From Paracidovorax sp031843945 (GTDB lineage Bacteria; Pseudomonadota; Gammaproteobacteria; Burkholderiales; Burkholderiaceae_C), in the NCBI RefSeq assembly GCF_031843945.1, contig NZ_JAVTJJ010000002.1:682001-746000 (forward strand): a stretch of DNA of 64,000 nt, read 5' to 3'. Of this stretch, positions 17,627 to 25,227 are shown piece after piece. The notes under the pieces are model-generated. The model did not search any database, was not told the DNA's origin, and saw nothing but the letters and a program-made list of their open reading frames with translations. How positions within the stretch are numbered: position 1 is the first letter of the stretch; every line of letters starts with the position of its first letter. Position numbers and translations under genes: made by a program.

Positions 17627-18838
17627 TCAGGCGACGGACACCTTGACGGCGTGGTCGGCCCAGCTGGTGTTGTTGTAGCCGCTCTGGTTTTCACCGCGCG
17701 TCTCGGGCTGGACGTTGCCGCCCATGTCCGTGGCGCGGCTGGCCAGGATGTGCGTGCCGGCGGGCAGCCTGGCCTGCAGCACGAACTGGCGCCAGGCGTA
17801 TTTGCCCATGTCGGGCCCGACGAAGCGGGCCGCCTGCCAGGTCTTTCCGCCGTCGATGGAGACCTCCACACCCTTGACGGCATGCAGGCCGCCAAAGGCC
17901 ACGCCGGTGATCTGCACCGTGCCGCCAGCGGCCAGCGTGCCGCTTTCGGGCAGGGGCGCATTGATCCAGGACTTGATGCTCATCTCCTGCACCGAGGGCT
18001 GGCTCGGGTCGCCCTTGCCGCCGGGAGGCGACATGCGGTAGCCGTGCGACATGATCTTGGCGTCGCTCTCCTGCGCCGTGAAAGCCAGCTGTTGGATGTA
18101 CTTGATGTTGTTCACGCCCTGGTAGCCGGGGACGATCAGGCGCAGCGGGCCGCCGTGGGCCAGCGGGATCGGCTCGCCATTCATTTCCCAGGCCAGCAGC
18201 GCGTCCTGCATGGCGGCAGTCGGCACCGAGCGCTCGACCATGATGCTCTTGGGGTCGATGCCGTCGGGCAGTTTCTCGCCCCCCGTGCCGGTCATGTAGC
18301 GCATGCCTTCGCTCACGCCGCCCAGGGTGTCTGCCACAGCGCGCACCGGCACGCCGCTCCAGACCACGCAACCGGCGGCGCCCACCGTCCAGGGCGTGCC
18401 GCTGGGTTTGCTGGGGAAGAAGCCGCGGCCATTGCCCGAGCATTGCAGCACCATGGTCACGGTCTCCAGGCCCAGGGTCTTCAGTTCGCGCACCGTCAGC
18501 TTGCGCGGGTTTTTCACGCCGGCCACGGCCACTTCCCAGGCGTCGCGGTCGGCCACGATGGCGGCGTCGGGCGCGGGCAGGTTGTTGCGGATGTAGAGCT
18601 GGTTGCTGGGGGTGATGCCGCTGGTGCCGAAGGCGCTGCGCTTGGTCTCCAGCGTGGTGGTGCTGTGCACGATGAGGTCGGACGCATTCTTCCAGCCCAC
18701 ATAGGCGGGCAGGGGCTTGGCGGCAGCCGCCTGGGCCAGAGCGCCGCTGCTCCAGGTGGCCAGGCCGGCGCCGGCAAGGGCGGCGGCACTGCCGGCGAGC
18801 AGGCGGCGGCGGGGCAGGGAAGTCTGTGCAATGGTCAT
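17627..18838 (-). CDS. sorA: SorA, sulfite dehydrogenase (molybdopterin) catalytic subunit
   Basis: This is a periplasmic enzyme that oxidises sulfite to sulfate and passes electrons to cytochrome c. The product is 403 residues. The twin-arginine signal LPRRRLLAGSAAALAGAGLA at the N-terminus implies Tat export of the folded cofactor-loaded protein. The Mo-pterin domain contains VLQCSGNGRGFF, whose Cys is the expected molybdenum ligand. The C-terminal dimerisation domain has VTGVAFGG-like ITGVAFGGLHAVKGVEVSIDGGKTW. The ATG at 18838 has GGAGA six bases upstream. The gene is preceded by a putative anti-sigma factor and an ECF sigma gene and followed by a terminator and sorB. Confidence 0.92.
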   Translation of the reverse strand: MTIAQTSLPRRRLLAGSAAALAGAGLATWSSGALAQAAAAKPLPAYVGWKNASDLIVHSTTTLETKRSAFGTSGITPSNQLYIRNNLPAPDAAIVADRDAWEVAVAGVKNPRKLTVRELKTLGLETVTMVLQCSGNGRGFFPSKPSGTPWTVGAAGCVVWSGVPVRAVADTLGGVSEGMRYMTGTGGEKLPDGIDPKSIMVERSVPTAAMQDALLAWEMNGEPIPLAHGGPLRLIVPGYQGVNNIKYIQQLAFTAQESDAKIMSHGYRMSPPGGKGDPSQPSVQEMSIKSWINAPLPESGTLAAGGTVQITGVAFGGLHAVKGVEVSIDGGKTWQAARFVGPDMGKYAWRQFVLQARLPAGTHILASRATDMGGNVQPETRGENQSGYNNTSWADHAVKVSVA

Positions 18839-18897
18839 GGTGTCTCCTTGGATCGTTTGTGTTGCGGTGAGGGGAACAAAAAAAGGGGCGGCGGGTG

Positions 18898-19503
18898 CTA
18901 GGGGGCGGCAGCCGGGGTGAGCGGGGCGACAGGGGTGGACGGGGCCAGGGCGTTGTGCGCCACCGCCAAGGCCCGCTTCTTTTGCGCCACCAGCACCAGG
19001 GGCTTGCCATCGCGCGAGGCCATGACCTTCCAGTACACATTGCCCCACCACCCGCTGTCTTCTTGCAGCAGCACGGGCGCGTCGAAGGCGAACACGGTGA
19101 CCATGCCGCCTTTGTCAAAAAACGAGGTCAGGTGGTAGGCCAGATGGCCCTCGATGTCGCAGGGCCGCATCAGTTGCGGGTAGCCCGGCACCGCTTGCGC
19201 ACTGTCCATCCCCAGGTGCCGCAGCAAGGTGGCGGTGTCCATGAAGCTGCCGCGCAGCGTGCGTTCGTAGTATTCGTGTTCGATGGCGCCGCGCACCAGG
19301 GCTGGCGGGCGCATGGCGAGCACGGCCGTGGTGCCGGTGGCCGCCAGCAGCAGCGCGGCCAGGCCGCGCTGGAAGCCGCGCCGCGCCAGCAGCGGCGTGT
19401 GGCGAAACAGCTGGGGCGGGGGCTGGCCAGGGTCGAAGGCCAGGGCCAGCTCGGCGCGGGCGCGCAAGTCGAAGTCGCTGTCGGGGGGGCGTTGATCGTG
19501 CAT
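18898..19503 (-). CDS. Putative membrane anti-sigma factor of the sulfite dehydrogenase locus
   Basis: This is a 201-residue protein with a cytoplasmic N-terminus of about 45 residues, one transmembrane helix (GLAALLLAATGTTAVLAM, about 47-65) and a periplasmic part ending in a Pro/Ala-rich tail. The architecture and the position downstream of an ECF sigma gene suggest an anti-sigma factor, although no zinc-binding HxxxCxxC motif is visible. The periplasmic segment (ALVRGAIEHEYYERTLRGSFM, then PCDIEGHLAYHLTSFF and SGWWGNVYWKVM) could sense an extracytoplasmic signal such as sulfite or thiol stress. That role is inference. The gene ends 59 bp before sorA and is probably in the same transcript. 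The start at 19503 has only a weak ribosome binding site. Confidence 0.6.
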   Translation of the reverse strand: MHDQRPPDSDFDLRARAELALAFDPGQPPPQLFRHTPLLARRGFQRGLAALLLAATGTTAVLAMRPPALVRGAIEHEYYERTLRGSFMDTATLLRHLGMDSAQAVPGYPQLMRPCDIEGHLAYHLTSFFDKGGMVTVFAFDAPVLLQEDSGWWGNVYWKVMASRDGKPLVLVAQKKRALAVAHNALAPSTPVAPLTPAAAP

Positions 19504-19610
19504 GTCAGTGGGGTTTGGTTCCGTCTGCCCGAAGACGCTGACGCTCCACCATGGCGGGCGGCACTACGCATGGCGATGCGCGCGGCGATGAGCGTGGGGG
19601 CCGCGTCATT

Positions 19611-20150
19611 TCAGACGCTTCGCAATCGGGACGCAGACGGCGTGGCCGCTGCAGGGGTGGTTACTTGCAGCGCGGCCTTGAGCGCCGCGCGGGCGCGGGC
19701 CAGGCGCGACAGCACGGTGCCGGGCGCCACGTCCAGCGCCTCGGCCATTTGGGCGGTGGGCATGTCGTCGAAGTAAAACAGCACCAGCACCTCGCGGTGG
19801 ATGGGCGCGATGCGCGCCAGCGCCTTGACCACATCGAGCTGGTCGTCCAGGCCGCGCTGGCCGTCACCCGGCGCGGCCTCCTCGGGGGGCGCAAAGCCGT
19901 CATCGTCCAGCGACTGGGGTTGTGGCGCCATGTGCCGCAGCGCGTGGCGCCGCATGATCTTGAACAGCCAGGCACGCGCCAGGGAGGCGTCGCGCAGTTG
20001 CTTGCGGTGCTTCCAGGCGCTGGTGAAGCAGTCCTGCACCACGTCTTCGGCCACCGCCCGCGAGCCCGTCAGCGCCCAGGCGCTGCGCAGCAAAAAGCGG
20101 TAGTGCTCACGCACCCACTGGTTGTAACGGGACTCCGACGTGAGGATCAT
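19611..20150 (-). CDS. ECF-type RNA polymerase sigma factor
   Basis: This is a 179-residue ECF sigma factor. Region 2 contains ALTGSRAVAEDVVQDCFTSAW and ARAWLFKIMRRHALRHM. Region 4 contains LARIAPIHREVLVLFYFDDM and the helix-turn-helix AEALDVAPGTVLSRLARARAAL. The Ala-rich C-terminal tail is unremarkable. It heads the minus-strand cluster sigma - putative anti-sigma - sorA - sorB and probably drives it and itself. The -35/-10 of its own promoter cannot be fixed by eye, although GGAAT-containing stretches lie at about 20170-20190 and 20220-20230. The 107-bp gap to the next gene is longer than usual for a sigma/anti-sigma pair. Confidence 0.88.
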   Translation of the reverse strand: MILTSESRYNQWVREHYRFLLRSAWALTGSRAVAEDVVQDCFTSAWKHRKQLRDASLARAWLFKIMRRHALRHMAPQPQSLDDDGFAPPEEAAPGDGQRGLDDQLDVVKALARIAPIHREVLVLFYFDDMPTAQMAEALDVAPGTVLSRLARARAALKAALQVTTPAAATPSASRLRSV

Positions 20151-20736
20151 GTGTACAAGAGCGCGGGGCGGGCTGATTCATTCCATCGCAGCGGGGATAA
20201 ATGCCCAGTGATAACCCGTAGATTGGAATGACCTGGGCCGGGGGGTGGTGAGGGTGATGGGGGTGTGACCGACATCAAGCACCATTGATGCGCCTCTTTT
20301 CCGCGTCACAACCGTTTTTTCCTGATTCATCAGCGATTGGCCTCAGAGCGCCTGGAACGCGCTGCACGGGGTCACCGCCCTCCCCCGCCGCTGGGCCAGC
20401 TCAAGACCCGCAAGGCGAGCATGCACCGCGCGTTTGACCCTCCACCCCTACGCGAAACGTTATCTGGCGGTGCCTGCCATGGCATCAATCGCCGCTTTGC
20501 CTGCCGGTCGTGCTGCCCGGATGGCGCACGTTGCGGGGACTACCAAGCCGCTACCGTGAAGGCCGTTCATGTGTCTGCGTCAACGCGAAATTCCTAAGCA
20601 AAATAGGCCTCTAGCGCTTATGCATCAAGCGTAAGCAGCTCACTTATTAATAGCAAACTAGCGGCACAGGCCATTTCACAGGTCGCTGCAAGAAAACTCA
20701 CGCACCGGCGCACGGCCTTCCTCTACAGTGGCAGTC
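20151..20736. other. Long intergenic region between the ECF sigma gene and glcD
   Basis: This 586-bp divergent gap should hold the promoters of the ECF sigma operon (minus) and glcD (plus). It includes two GGAATGA-like motifs on opposite strands around 20180 and 20224, which resemble ECF -35 elements, and repeat copy C at its right end. An 86-codon open frame at 20337..20597 is present but I do not accept it as a gene. No RNA gene was recognised. Confidence 0.5.
20599..20655 (+). repeat. Two-hairpin intergenic repeat, copy C
   Basis: This copy carries GGCCTCTAGCGCTTATGC, AAGCGTAAGCAGCT and TTATTAATAGCA, with one CAC substitution in the second stem. It lies about 80 bp upstream of the glcD start. 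Confidence 0.8.
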
Positions 20737-22245
20737 ATGAGCGCAGCCACCCTCACCGACTCCCCAACTCCCACCCTCTCCGAGCGCACCGCCCGCCAGG
20801 CGCAGGTGGTGCAGGCGCTCGGCGCGCACGTGCCCGCGCACGCGCTGCTCTGGCACGCCGAAGACACCACGCCGTATGAATGCGACGGCATCACGGCCTA
20901 CCGGCAGCGGCCGCTCGTCGTCTGCCTGCCAGAGACTGAGGCGCAGGTGCAGGCCGTGCTGCGCACCTGCCACGCGCTGGCCGTTCCCGTGGTGGCGCGG
21001 GGCGCGGGGACGGGCCTGTCGGGCGGGGCCATGCCGCATGCGATGGGCGTTTCGCTGTCGCTGGCGCGCTTCAACCGCATTCTCGACGTCGACCCGGTGG
21101 CCCGCACCGCCCGCGTGCAATGCGGCGTGCGCAACCTCGCCATCAGCGAGGCGGCGGCGCCTTTTCAGCTCTATTACGCGCCCGACCCGTCGAGCCAGAT
21201 TGCCTGCACCATCGGCGGCAACATCGCTGAAAACTCGGGCGGCGTGCACTGCCTGAAATACGGCCTGACGGTGCACAACGTGCTGCGCGTGCGCGGCTTC
21301 ACCATGGAAGGCGAGCCCATCGAGTTCGGCAGCGAGGCGCTGGACGCGCCCGGCTACGACCTGCTGGCCGCCGTGATCGGCAGCGAAGGCATGCTGGCCG
21401 TGACCACCGAGGCGACGGTACGGCTCATCCCCAAGCCGCAGCTGGCGCGCTGCATCATGGCCAGCTTTGACGACGTGCGCAAAGCCGGCGACGCGGTGGC
21501 CGCGGTGATTGCGGCGGGCATCATTCCGGCCGGGCTGGAGATGATGGACAAGCCCATGACCGCTGCCGTGGAAGACTTCGTGAAGGCCGGCTACGACCTG
21601 ACGGCAGAGGCGATCTTGCTGTGCGAGAGCGACGGCACGCCCGAAGAGGTGGAAGAAGAAATCGGCCGCATGAGCGAAGTGCTGCGCAACGCCGGCGCCA
21701 CCGCCATCACCGTCAGCCAGGACGAGGCCGAGCGCCTGCGCTTCTGGAGCGGCCGCAAGAACGCGTTTCCGGCGTCAGGCCGCATCAGCCCCGACTACAT
21801 GTGCCTGGACTCGACCATTCCGCGCAAGCGCCTGGCGGACATCCTGCTGGCCATTCAGGCGATGGAAAAGAAGTACGGCCTGCGCTGCTGCAACGTCTTT
21901 CATGCCGGCGACGGCAACCTGCACCCGCTGGTGCTGTTCGACGCCAACGACGCGGACGAGCTGCACCGCTGCGAGCTCTTCGGCGCCGACATCCTGGAGA
22001 CCAGCGTGGCCATGGGCGGCACCGTGTCGGGTGAACACGGCGTGGGGGTGGAAAAGCTCAACAGCATGTGTGTGCAGTTCACGGCGGAGGAAAACGCGCA
22101 GATGTTTGGGCTGAAACATGCGTTCGACCCTGCGGGGTTGTTGAACCCGGGGAAGGTGATTCCGACGCTGAACCGGTGTGCGGAGTACGGGAAGATGCTG
22201 GTGCGTGGGGGGCAGATCAAGCATCCGGATTTGCCGCGGTTTTAA
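20737..22245 (+). CDS. glcD: GlcD-like FAD-binding glycolate/D-2-hydroxyacid dehydrogenase
   Basis: This is a 502-residue flavoprotein of the FAD-linked oxidase family. The FAD-binding domain has RPLVVCLPETEAQVQAVLR, then VVARGAGTGLSGGAMPH and IGGNIAENSGGVHCLKYG. The C-terminal catalytic cap contains VFHAGDGNLHPLVLFD and GGTVSGEHGVGVEKL, whose histidines are typical of the active site and metal site. It ends NPGKVIPT, as the family does. The enzyme oxidises glycolate or another short D-2-hydroxy acid. GlcE and GlcF partners are not adjacent. The ATG at 20737 was preferred to an in-frame GTG nine bases earlier. A decayed copy of part of its 3' end lies 1.5 kb downstream. Confidence 0.9.
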   Translation: MSAATLTDSPTPTLSERTARQAQVVQALGAHVPAHALLWHAEDTTPYECDGITAYRQRPLVVCLPETEAQVQAVLRTCHALAVPVVARGAGTGLSGGAMPHAMGVSLSLARFNRILDVDPVARTARVQCGVRNLAISEAAAPFQLYYAPDPSSQIACTIGGNIAENSGGVHCLKYGLTVHNVLRVRGFTMEGEPIEFGSEALDAPGYDLLAAVIGSEGMLAVTTEATVRLIPKPQLARCIMASFDDVRKAGDAVAAVIAAGIIPAGLEMMDKPMTAAVEDFVKAGYDLTAEAILLCESDGTPEEVEEEIGRMSEVLRNAGATAITVSQDEAERLRFWSGRKNAFPASGRISPDYMCLDSTIPRKRLADILLAIQAMEKKYGLRCCNVFHAGDGNLHPLVLFDANDADELHRCELFGADILETSVAMGGTVSGEHGVGVEKLNSMCVQFTAEENAQMFGLKHAFDPAGLLNPGKVIPTLNRCAEYGKMLVRGGQIKHPDLPRF

Positions 22246-22431
22246 CCGGGATATCTCGCCGAGAACTAGGGGAAGAGCCGGTTAGAACCGACGACCCAGT
22301 GCGGTTGGTGAAGAAGCATGTCTTAGCTTCCAGTCAAGCTGCGAGCGATCTTTGACAAAACGTGTCCAGGCATCTCGCATTGCTCAAAATTTTCCTGCGC
22401 TTTCTGCGGGGTGCATTTCGTTAGGAGAAAA

Positions 22432-22992
22432 ATGCCGCTCAACCATACGTCCCAGTACTCAGAAATTACCGAAGCCCAGTACGCAGCATTAGGCAAGGCA
22501 GTCGTCGAGTGGGCAAATGTCGAATTTTTGCTCGGAGTTTTGCTGAGTCGTTTGCTGGGCACGCCTGAGTTCCTTGCTCGAACATACACAGACTCCATTT
22601 CAGCAGTGCGGCTTCAAGAAGCGATCACTGAGGCTGTCGAGATTCACCGAGTACGTTACAGGCATCGCCTCGCATCCGAGCAAGTGCTGCTTGAGATCAG
22701 TCAAGTCAACTTAGAGGTCACCACTCTACGAAGCATGCGAAACAAAATCGCTCATTTTTGCTGGGTGCGAAGTCACGACGAGGAACTCTTCGGTACCAGC
22801 TTCCGCGGGGGTGCTCTATCAACAAAAAAAGAACGTCGCGATCACGCCGTTCTTACCTCAAGCGAGTTGTCGAAGCTCAACGACGATGCTTACTCGCTTG
22901 TTGAACAACTGATGAAACTGATTGCCAAGTTTCCGGAGGTTCACGAGGAAAGCATCCTAAGTAATTCAGCAGATCCCGCCCATGATGCGTAA
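22432..22992 (+). CDS. Unknown protein with HEPN-like RNxxxH motif, low-GC accessory gene
   Basis: This is a 186-residue, mostly helical protein I do not recognise by name. The N-terminus (KAVVEWANVEFLLGVLLSRLLG) and the later LRSMRNKIAHFCW resemble all-helical HEPN-type proteins. Arg103-Asn-Lys-Ile-Ala-His108 fits the R-x4-H pattern used by HEPN ribonucleases. No nucleotidyltransferase partner lies next to it. Base composition is visibly nearer half GC than the surroundings, and codon use differs (AAA, TTT, ATT common), so recent acquisition is likely. The ATG at 22432 has a strong AGGAG five bases upstream. RNase or toxin activity is only a hypothesis. Confidence 0.7.
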   Translation: MPLNHTSQYSEITEAQYAALGKAVVEWANVEFLLGVLLSRLLGTPEFLARTYTDSISAVRLQEAITEAVEIHRVRYRHRLASEQVLLEISQVNLEVTTLRSMRNKIAHFCWVRSHDEELFGTSFRGGALSTKKERRDHAVLTSSELSKLNDDAYSLVEQLMKLIAKFPEVHEESILSNSADPAHDA

Positions 22993-23087
22993 GCGCATCT
23001 TTCTGTCGGAACTGACAATTCATAGCCGGCGGTAGTCGACAAAACCATCGACAATCCGCAGCCTAAATCGTCCTCTCCCCCGACTCC

Positions 23088-23522
23088 ATGCCTACCGAAT
23101 CCCCCGCCACCCTACTCCAATCCGGCAACGCCCTCGTCGCCCAAGCACAGGCCGTCGCTACGCAGGACTTTGCCGCCGCGCGGACGTTGTGGCGGCAGGC
23201 AGGAATGCTTTTTCAGCGGGCGTATGACGCCGACCCCGAGCAACACGCTGCGGCGTTTCGGCTGGGCCAGGCGTGGGTGGCCGAAGCCCATGCGCTGCAG
23301 AAAGAAGGATCAGAGGATGCAATCGCCATGTGGCGACAGGCGGCGCTGCAGTGCGAGGTGGCCTTTGCGCTCGACCCGCGCCATGCGGTGACGGCCATGC
23401 ACATCGCCAGTTGCTACGCGTGGGCGCAAGACGCCGAGGCTAAGCAGGCCTGGGCGCAGATTGCGCAGCATCTGCAGGAAGAAAACACGGCCGACATAGC
23501 GGCGGATCAGGCGGCGCGCTAG
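23088..23522 (+). CDS. Small helical-repeat (TPR-like) hypothetical protein
   Basis: This is a 144-residue, Ala- and Gln-rich, predicted cytoplasmic helical protein. Helix pairs with TPR-like spacing are visible: ARTLWRQAGMLFQRAYDADPEQHAAAF, then AMWRQAALQCEVAFALDPRHAVTAM. The repeated A-x-x-x-DP ends suggest two or more TPR units. There is no signal peptide or catalytic motif, so a scaffold or binding role is the most that can be said. GC content returns to the chromosome level here, unlike the gene before it. The ATG at 23088 has no clear ribosome binding site. The family is not recognised. Confidence 0.6.
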   Translation: MPTESPATLLQSGNALVAQAQAVATQDFAAARTLWRQAGMLFQRAYDADPEQHAAAFRLGQAWVAEAHALQKEGSEDAIAMWRQAALQCEVAFALDPRHAVTAMHIASCYAWAQDAEAKQAWAQIAQHLQEENTADIAADQAAR

Positions 23523-23846
23523 CAAGGCGCAGACTGGATCGACGGCAGCGTCCCTGCTAGCTGCTTGGCGCGACCATCCTAAAAACCAGCGTGGCCACGA
23601 GCGGTACCGTATCGGGCGAACACGGCGTGGGCGTGGAAGAGCTCAACAGCATGTACACCCAATTCACGGACCCTGCTCGCGTCTTAGCGGCTGCGCGACC
23701 ATTCAGCACCCGCCCGACGCACCCCACACCCACGCTCCTGCCTGTGCAGATCCCGCAGCGCTGCGTGTTGTCCGGCATGCTGCGGATCTGCTCGCGCGTT
23801 AGCGGCTGTAGGCGCTGCAGGGCGCCTAGCCGAGCGAGGCTGCGCA
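23523..23846. other. Non-coding stretch holding a glcD remnant
   Basis: This 324-bp stretch lies between the small helical protein gene and the convergent DUF445 gene. Apart from the glcD-derived fragment (23559..23670) I see no gene. Open frames on both strands here are GC-rich shadows. Confidence 0.6.
23559..23670 (+). pseudogene. Remnant of a glcD paralogue (112 bp of the 3' part)
   Basis: This fragment aligns without gaps to 21974..22085 of the intact glcD at roughly four in five bases. It encodes ILKTSVATSGTVSGEHGVGVEELNSMYTQF in the matching frame. The codon for the first aligned residue is TAG, and similarity stops abruptly at both ends. It is therefore a decayed piece of a second glcD-like gene rather than a working gene. 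The level of divergence argues for an old paralogue rather than a recent duplication. Confidence 0.8.
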
Positions 23847-25166
23847 TCAGCCGCCGAAGGCGCCCCGCGCCGCCGCATACAGCTCCCGCGCATGCGAGAG
23901 CGTGAACAGCACCAGCCCGATCATTCCGCCCACCACCGTGCCGTTGATGCGGATGTGCTGCAGGTCGCGGCCGATGTGCAGCTCGGCCAGATGCGCCATC
24001 TCGCGGCCGTCCCAGCGCTGCACGGTGTTGCGGATGTGTTCGGCCACCGACTGGGCCACGTCGGGCGCCCACTGCGCAGCCCAGAGTTCGAGCCGCACAT
24101 TCAGCCGCACGCGCAGCGCCGCATCGCCGGCCAGCGACATGCCTAGCCACTGGCCCATGGCCGCCACTTGGCGCGACACCTCTGAATGCTCGTCGTGCAG
24201 GTCGCGGTGCAGCGATTCGCGCAGTTGGGCCCAGAGGTCGGCCACATAGGCTCCTAGCTTCGGATCGCCCTGCAGGTATGCGCGCATCTCTTCGCCGCGG
24301 CGCGCCCAGTCGGGGTCGGTCTGCAGGCGCTCCACCAGCCGCTGCACGGCGCCGTCCAGCGTGTCGCGCAACTGGTGTTGCGGGTCTTTCGCCACTTCTT
24401 CCAGCAGGCTTTCGATGGCGTGGGCGATGGCTCCCGCGCCCTTGCTGCTGAGCCAGTCGGTGGGCAGCACCTTCTGCTTCAAGGGGTGCTCGCGCTTGAT
24501 CCACTGCATCAGCGTGTCGGCGATGAAGGTGCGCGTGTCGGCCGACTGCAAGATGGTGCCCAGGCGCTGCAGCAGATCGTCCAGCAGGGCCTGGTGGCGC
24601 CCGTTGTGGGTCAGCGCGCCCAAAGCGGCACCCATCGATTTGCTGAGGTCGATGCGCCCAATGAGCGCGCGCGCGGCATGGCCCAGCAGCTCCTGGATCT
24701 TGGTGTCTTCCACCGTGTCAAGCGCGGCGGCCGCCAGGCGCGCCACCTGCCGGCCGAGCAGGCCGGCATTGGAGGGCGCGGTGAGCCATTGCGCCAGCAT
24801 GTCGGCCGGGTCGTGCCGGCGGATCATGCTGACCAGCGATGGGCCGTCCAGGAATTCCTCGCGCACGAACTCGGCCAGGTTGCCGCCGATGCGGTCCTTG
24901 TTGCGCGCGATGATGTCGGTGTGCTGGCTGACCCAGGGCAGCGGAATGCGCCTAAAGAGCGCTGATACGGCGAACCAGTCGGCCAGCGCGCCCACCATGG
25001 CGGCCTCAGCCACGGCGCGCACGCAGTCCACGGCCAACCCACGCGGGAAGGCGTAGGTGGCGGCGAACACCACCACTACGATCAGCAGCAGTCCGGTGGC
25101 CTGGAATTTGGCGCGCGCAAGCAGCGCCTCATGGTCTTGTCGCGTGGCTGGGGCGTTCAGTGGCAT
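23847..25166 (-). CDS. DUF445 family membrane protein (YjiN-like)
   Basis: This is a 439-residue protein of the DUF445 family. A transmembrane helix lies near the N-terminus (GLLLIVVVVFAATYAF, about 31-47), followed by the family-typical AVAEAAMVGALADWFAVSALFR and IIARNKDRIGGNLAEFVREEFL. A long, probably helical middle leads to a C-terminal hydrophobic segment GTVVGGMIGLVLFTL after HIRINGTVVGG. It is probably an inner-membrane protein whose function is not established. The gene is monocistronic and converges on the glcD remnant. Confidence 0.85.
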   Translation of the reverse strand: MPLNAPATRQDHEALLARAKFQATGLLLIVVVVFAATYAFPRGLAVDCVRAVAEAAMVGALADWFAVSALFRRIPLPWVSQHTDIIARNKDRIGGNLAEFVREEFLDGPSLVSMIRRHDPADMLAQWLTAPSNAGLLGRQVARLAAAALDTVEDTKIQELLGHAARALIGRIDLSKSMGAALGALTHNGRHQALLDDLLQRLGTILQSADTRTFIADTLMQWIKREHPLKQKVLPTDWLSSKGAGAIAHAIESLLEEVAKDPQHQLRDTLDGAVQRLVERLQTDPDWARRGEEMRAYLQGDPKLGAYVADLWAQLRESLHRDLHDEHSEVSRQVAAMGQWLGMSLAGDAALRVRLNVRLELWAAQWAPDVAQSVAEHIRNTVQRWDGREMAHLAELHIGRDLQHIRINGTVVGGMIGLVLFTLSHARELYAAARGAFGG

Positions 25167-25227
25167 GGCCGCAGGATAGCCGCCTGCCCTGCGACCCGTC
25201 CAATCGGCGCGGCTTTGCCCCGCTGCC

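Noticed and set aside
20337..20597. 86-codon open frame between the ECF sigma gene and glcD
   Set aside because: It has no ribosome binding site or recognisable domain, Arg/Pro/Cys-rich low-quality composition, and it ends at a repeat element.
22400..22440. Possible integron attC end (TTCGTTAGGAG) just before the HEPN-like gene
   Set aside because: GTTAGG followed closely by a start codon resembles a gene cassette, but no matching core or palindrome is found upstream, none after the gene, and the base after GTTAGG does not fit the consensus.
23591..23905. 104-codon open frame covering the glcD remnant
   Set aside because: It merely reads through the remnant and then into DNA opposite the DUF445 gene; no full domain is encoded.
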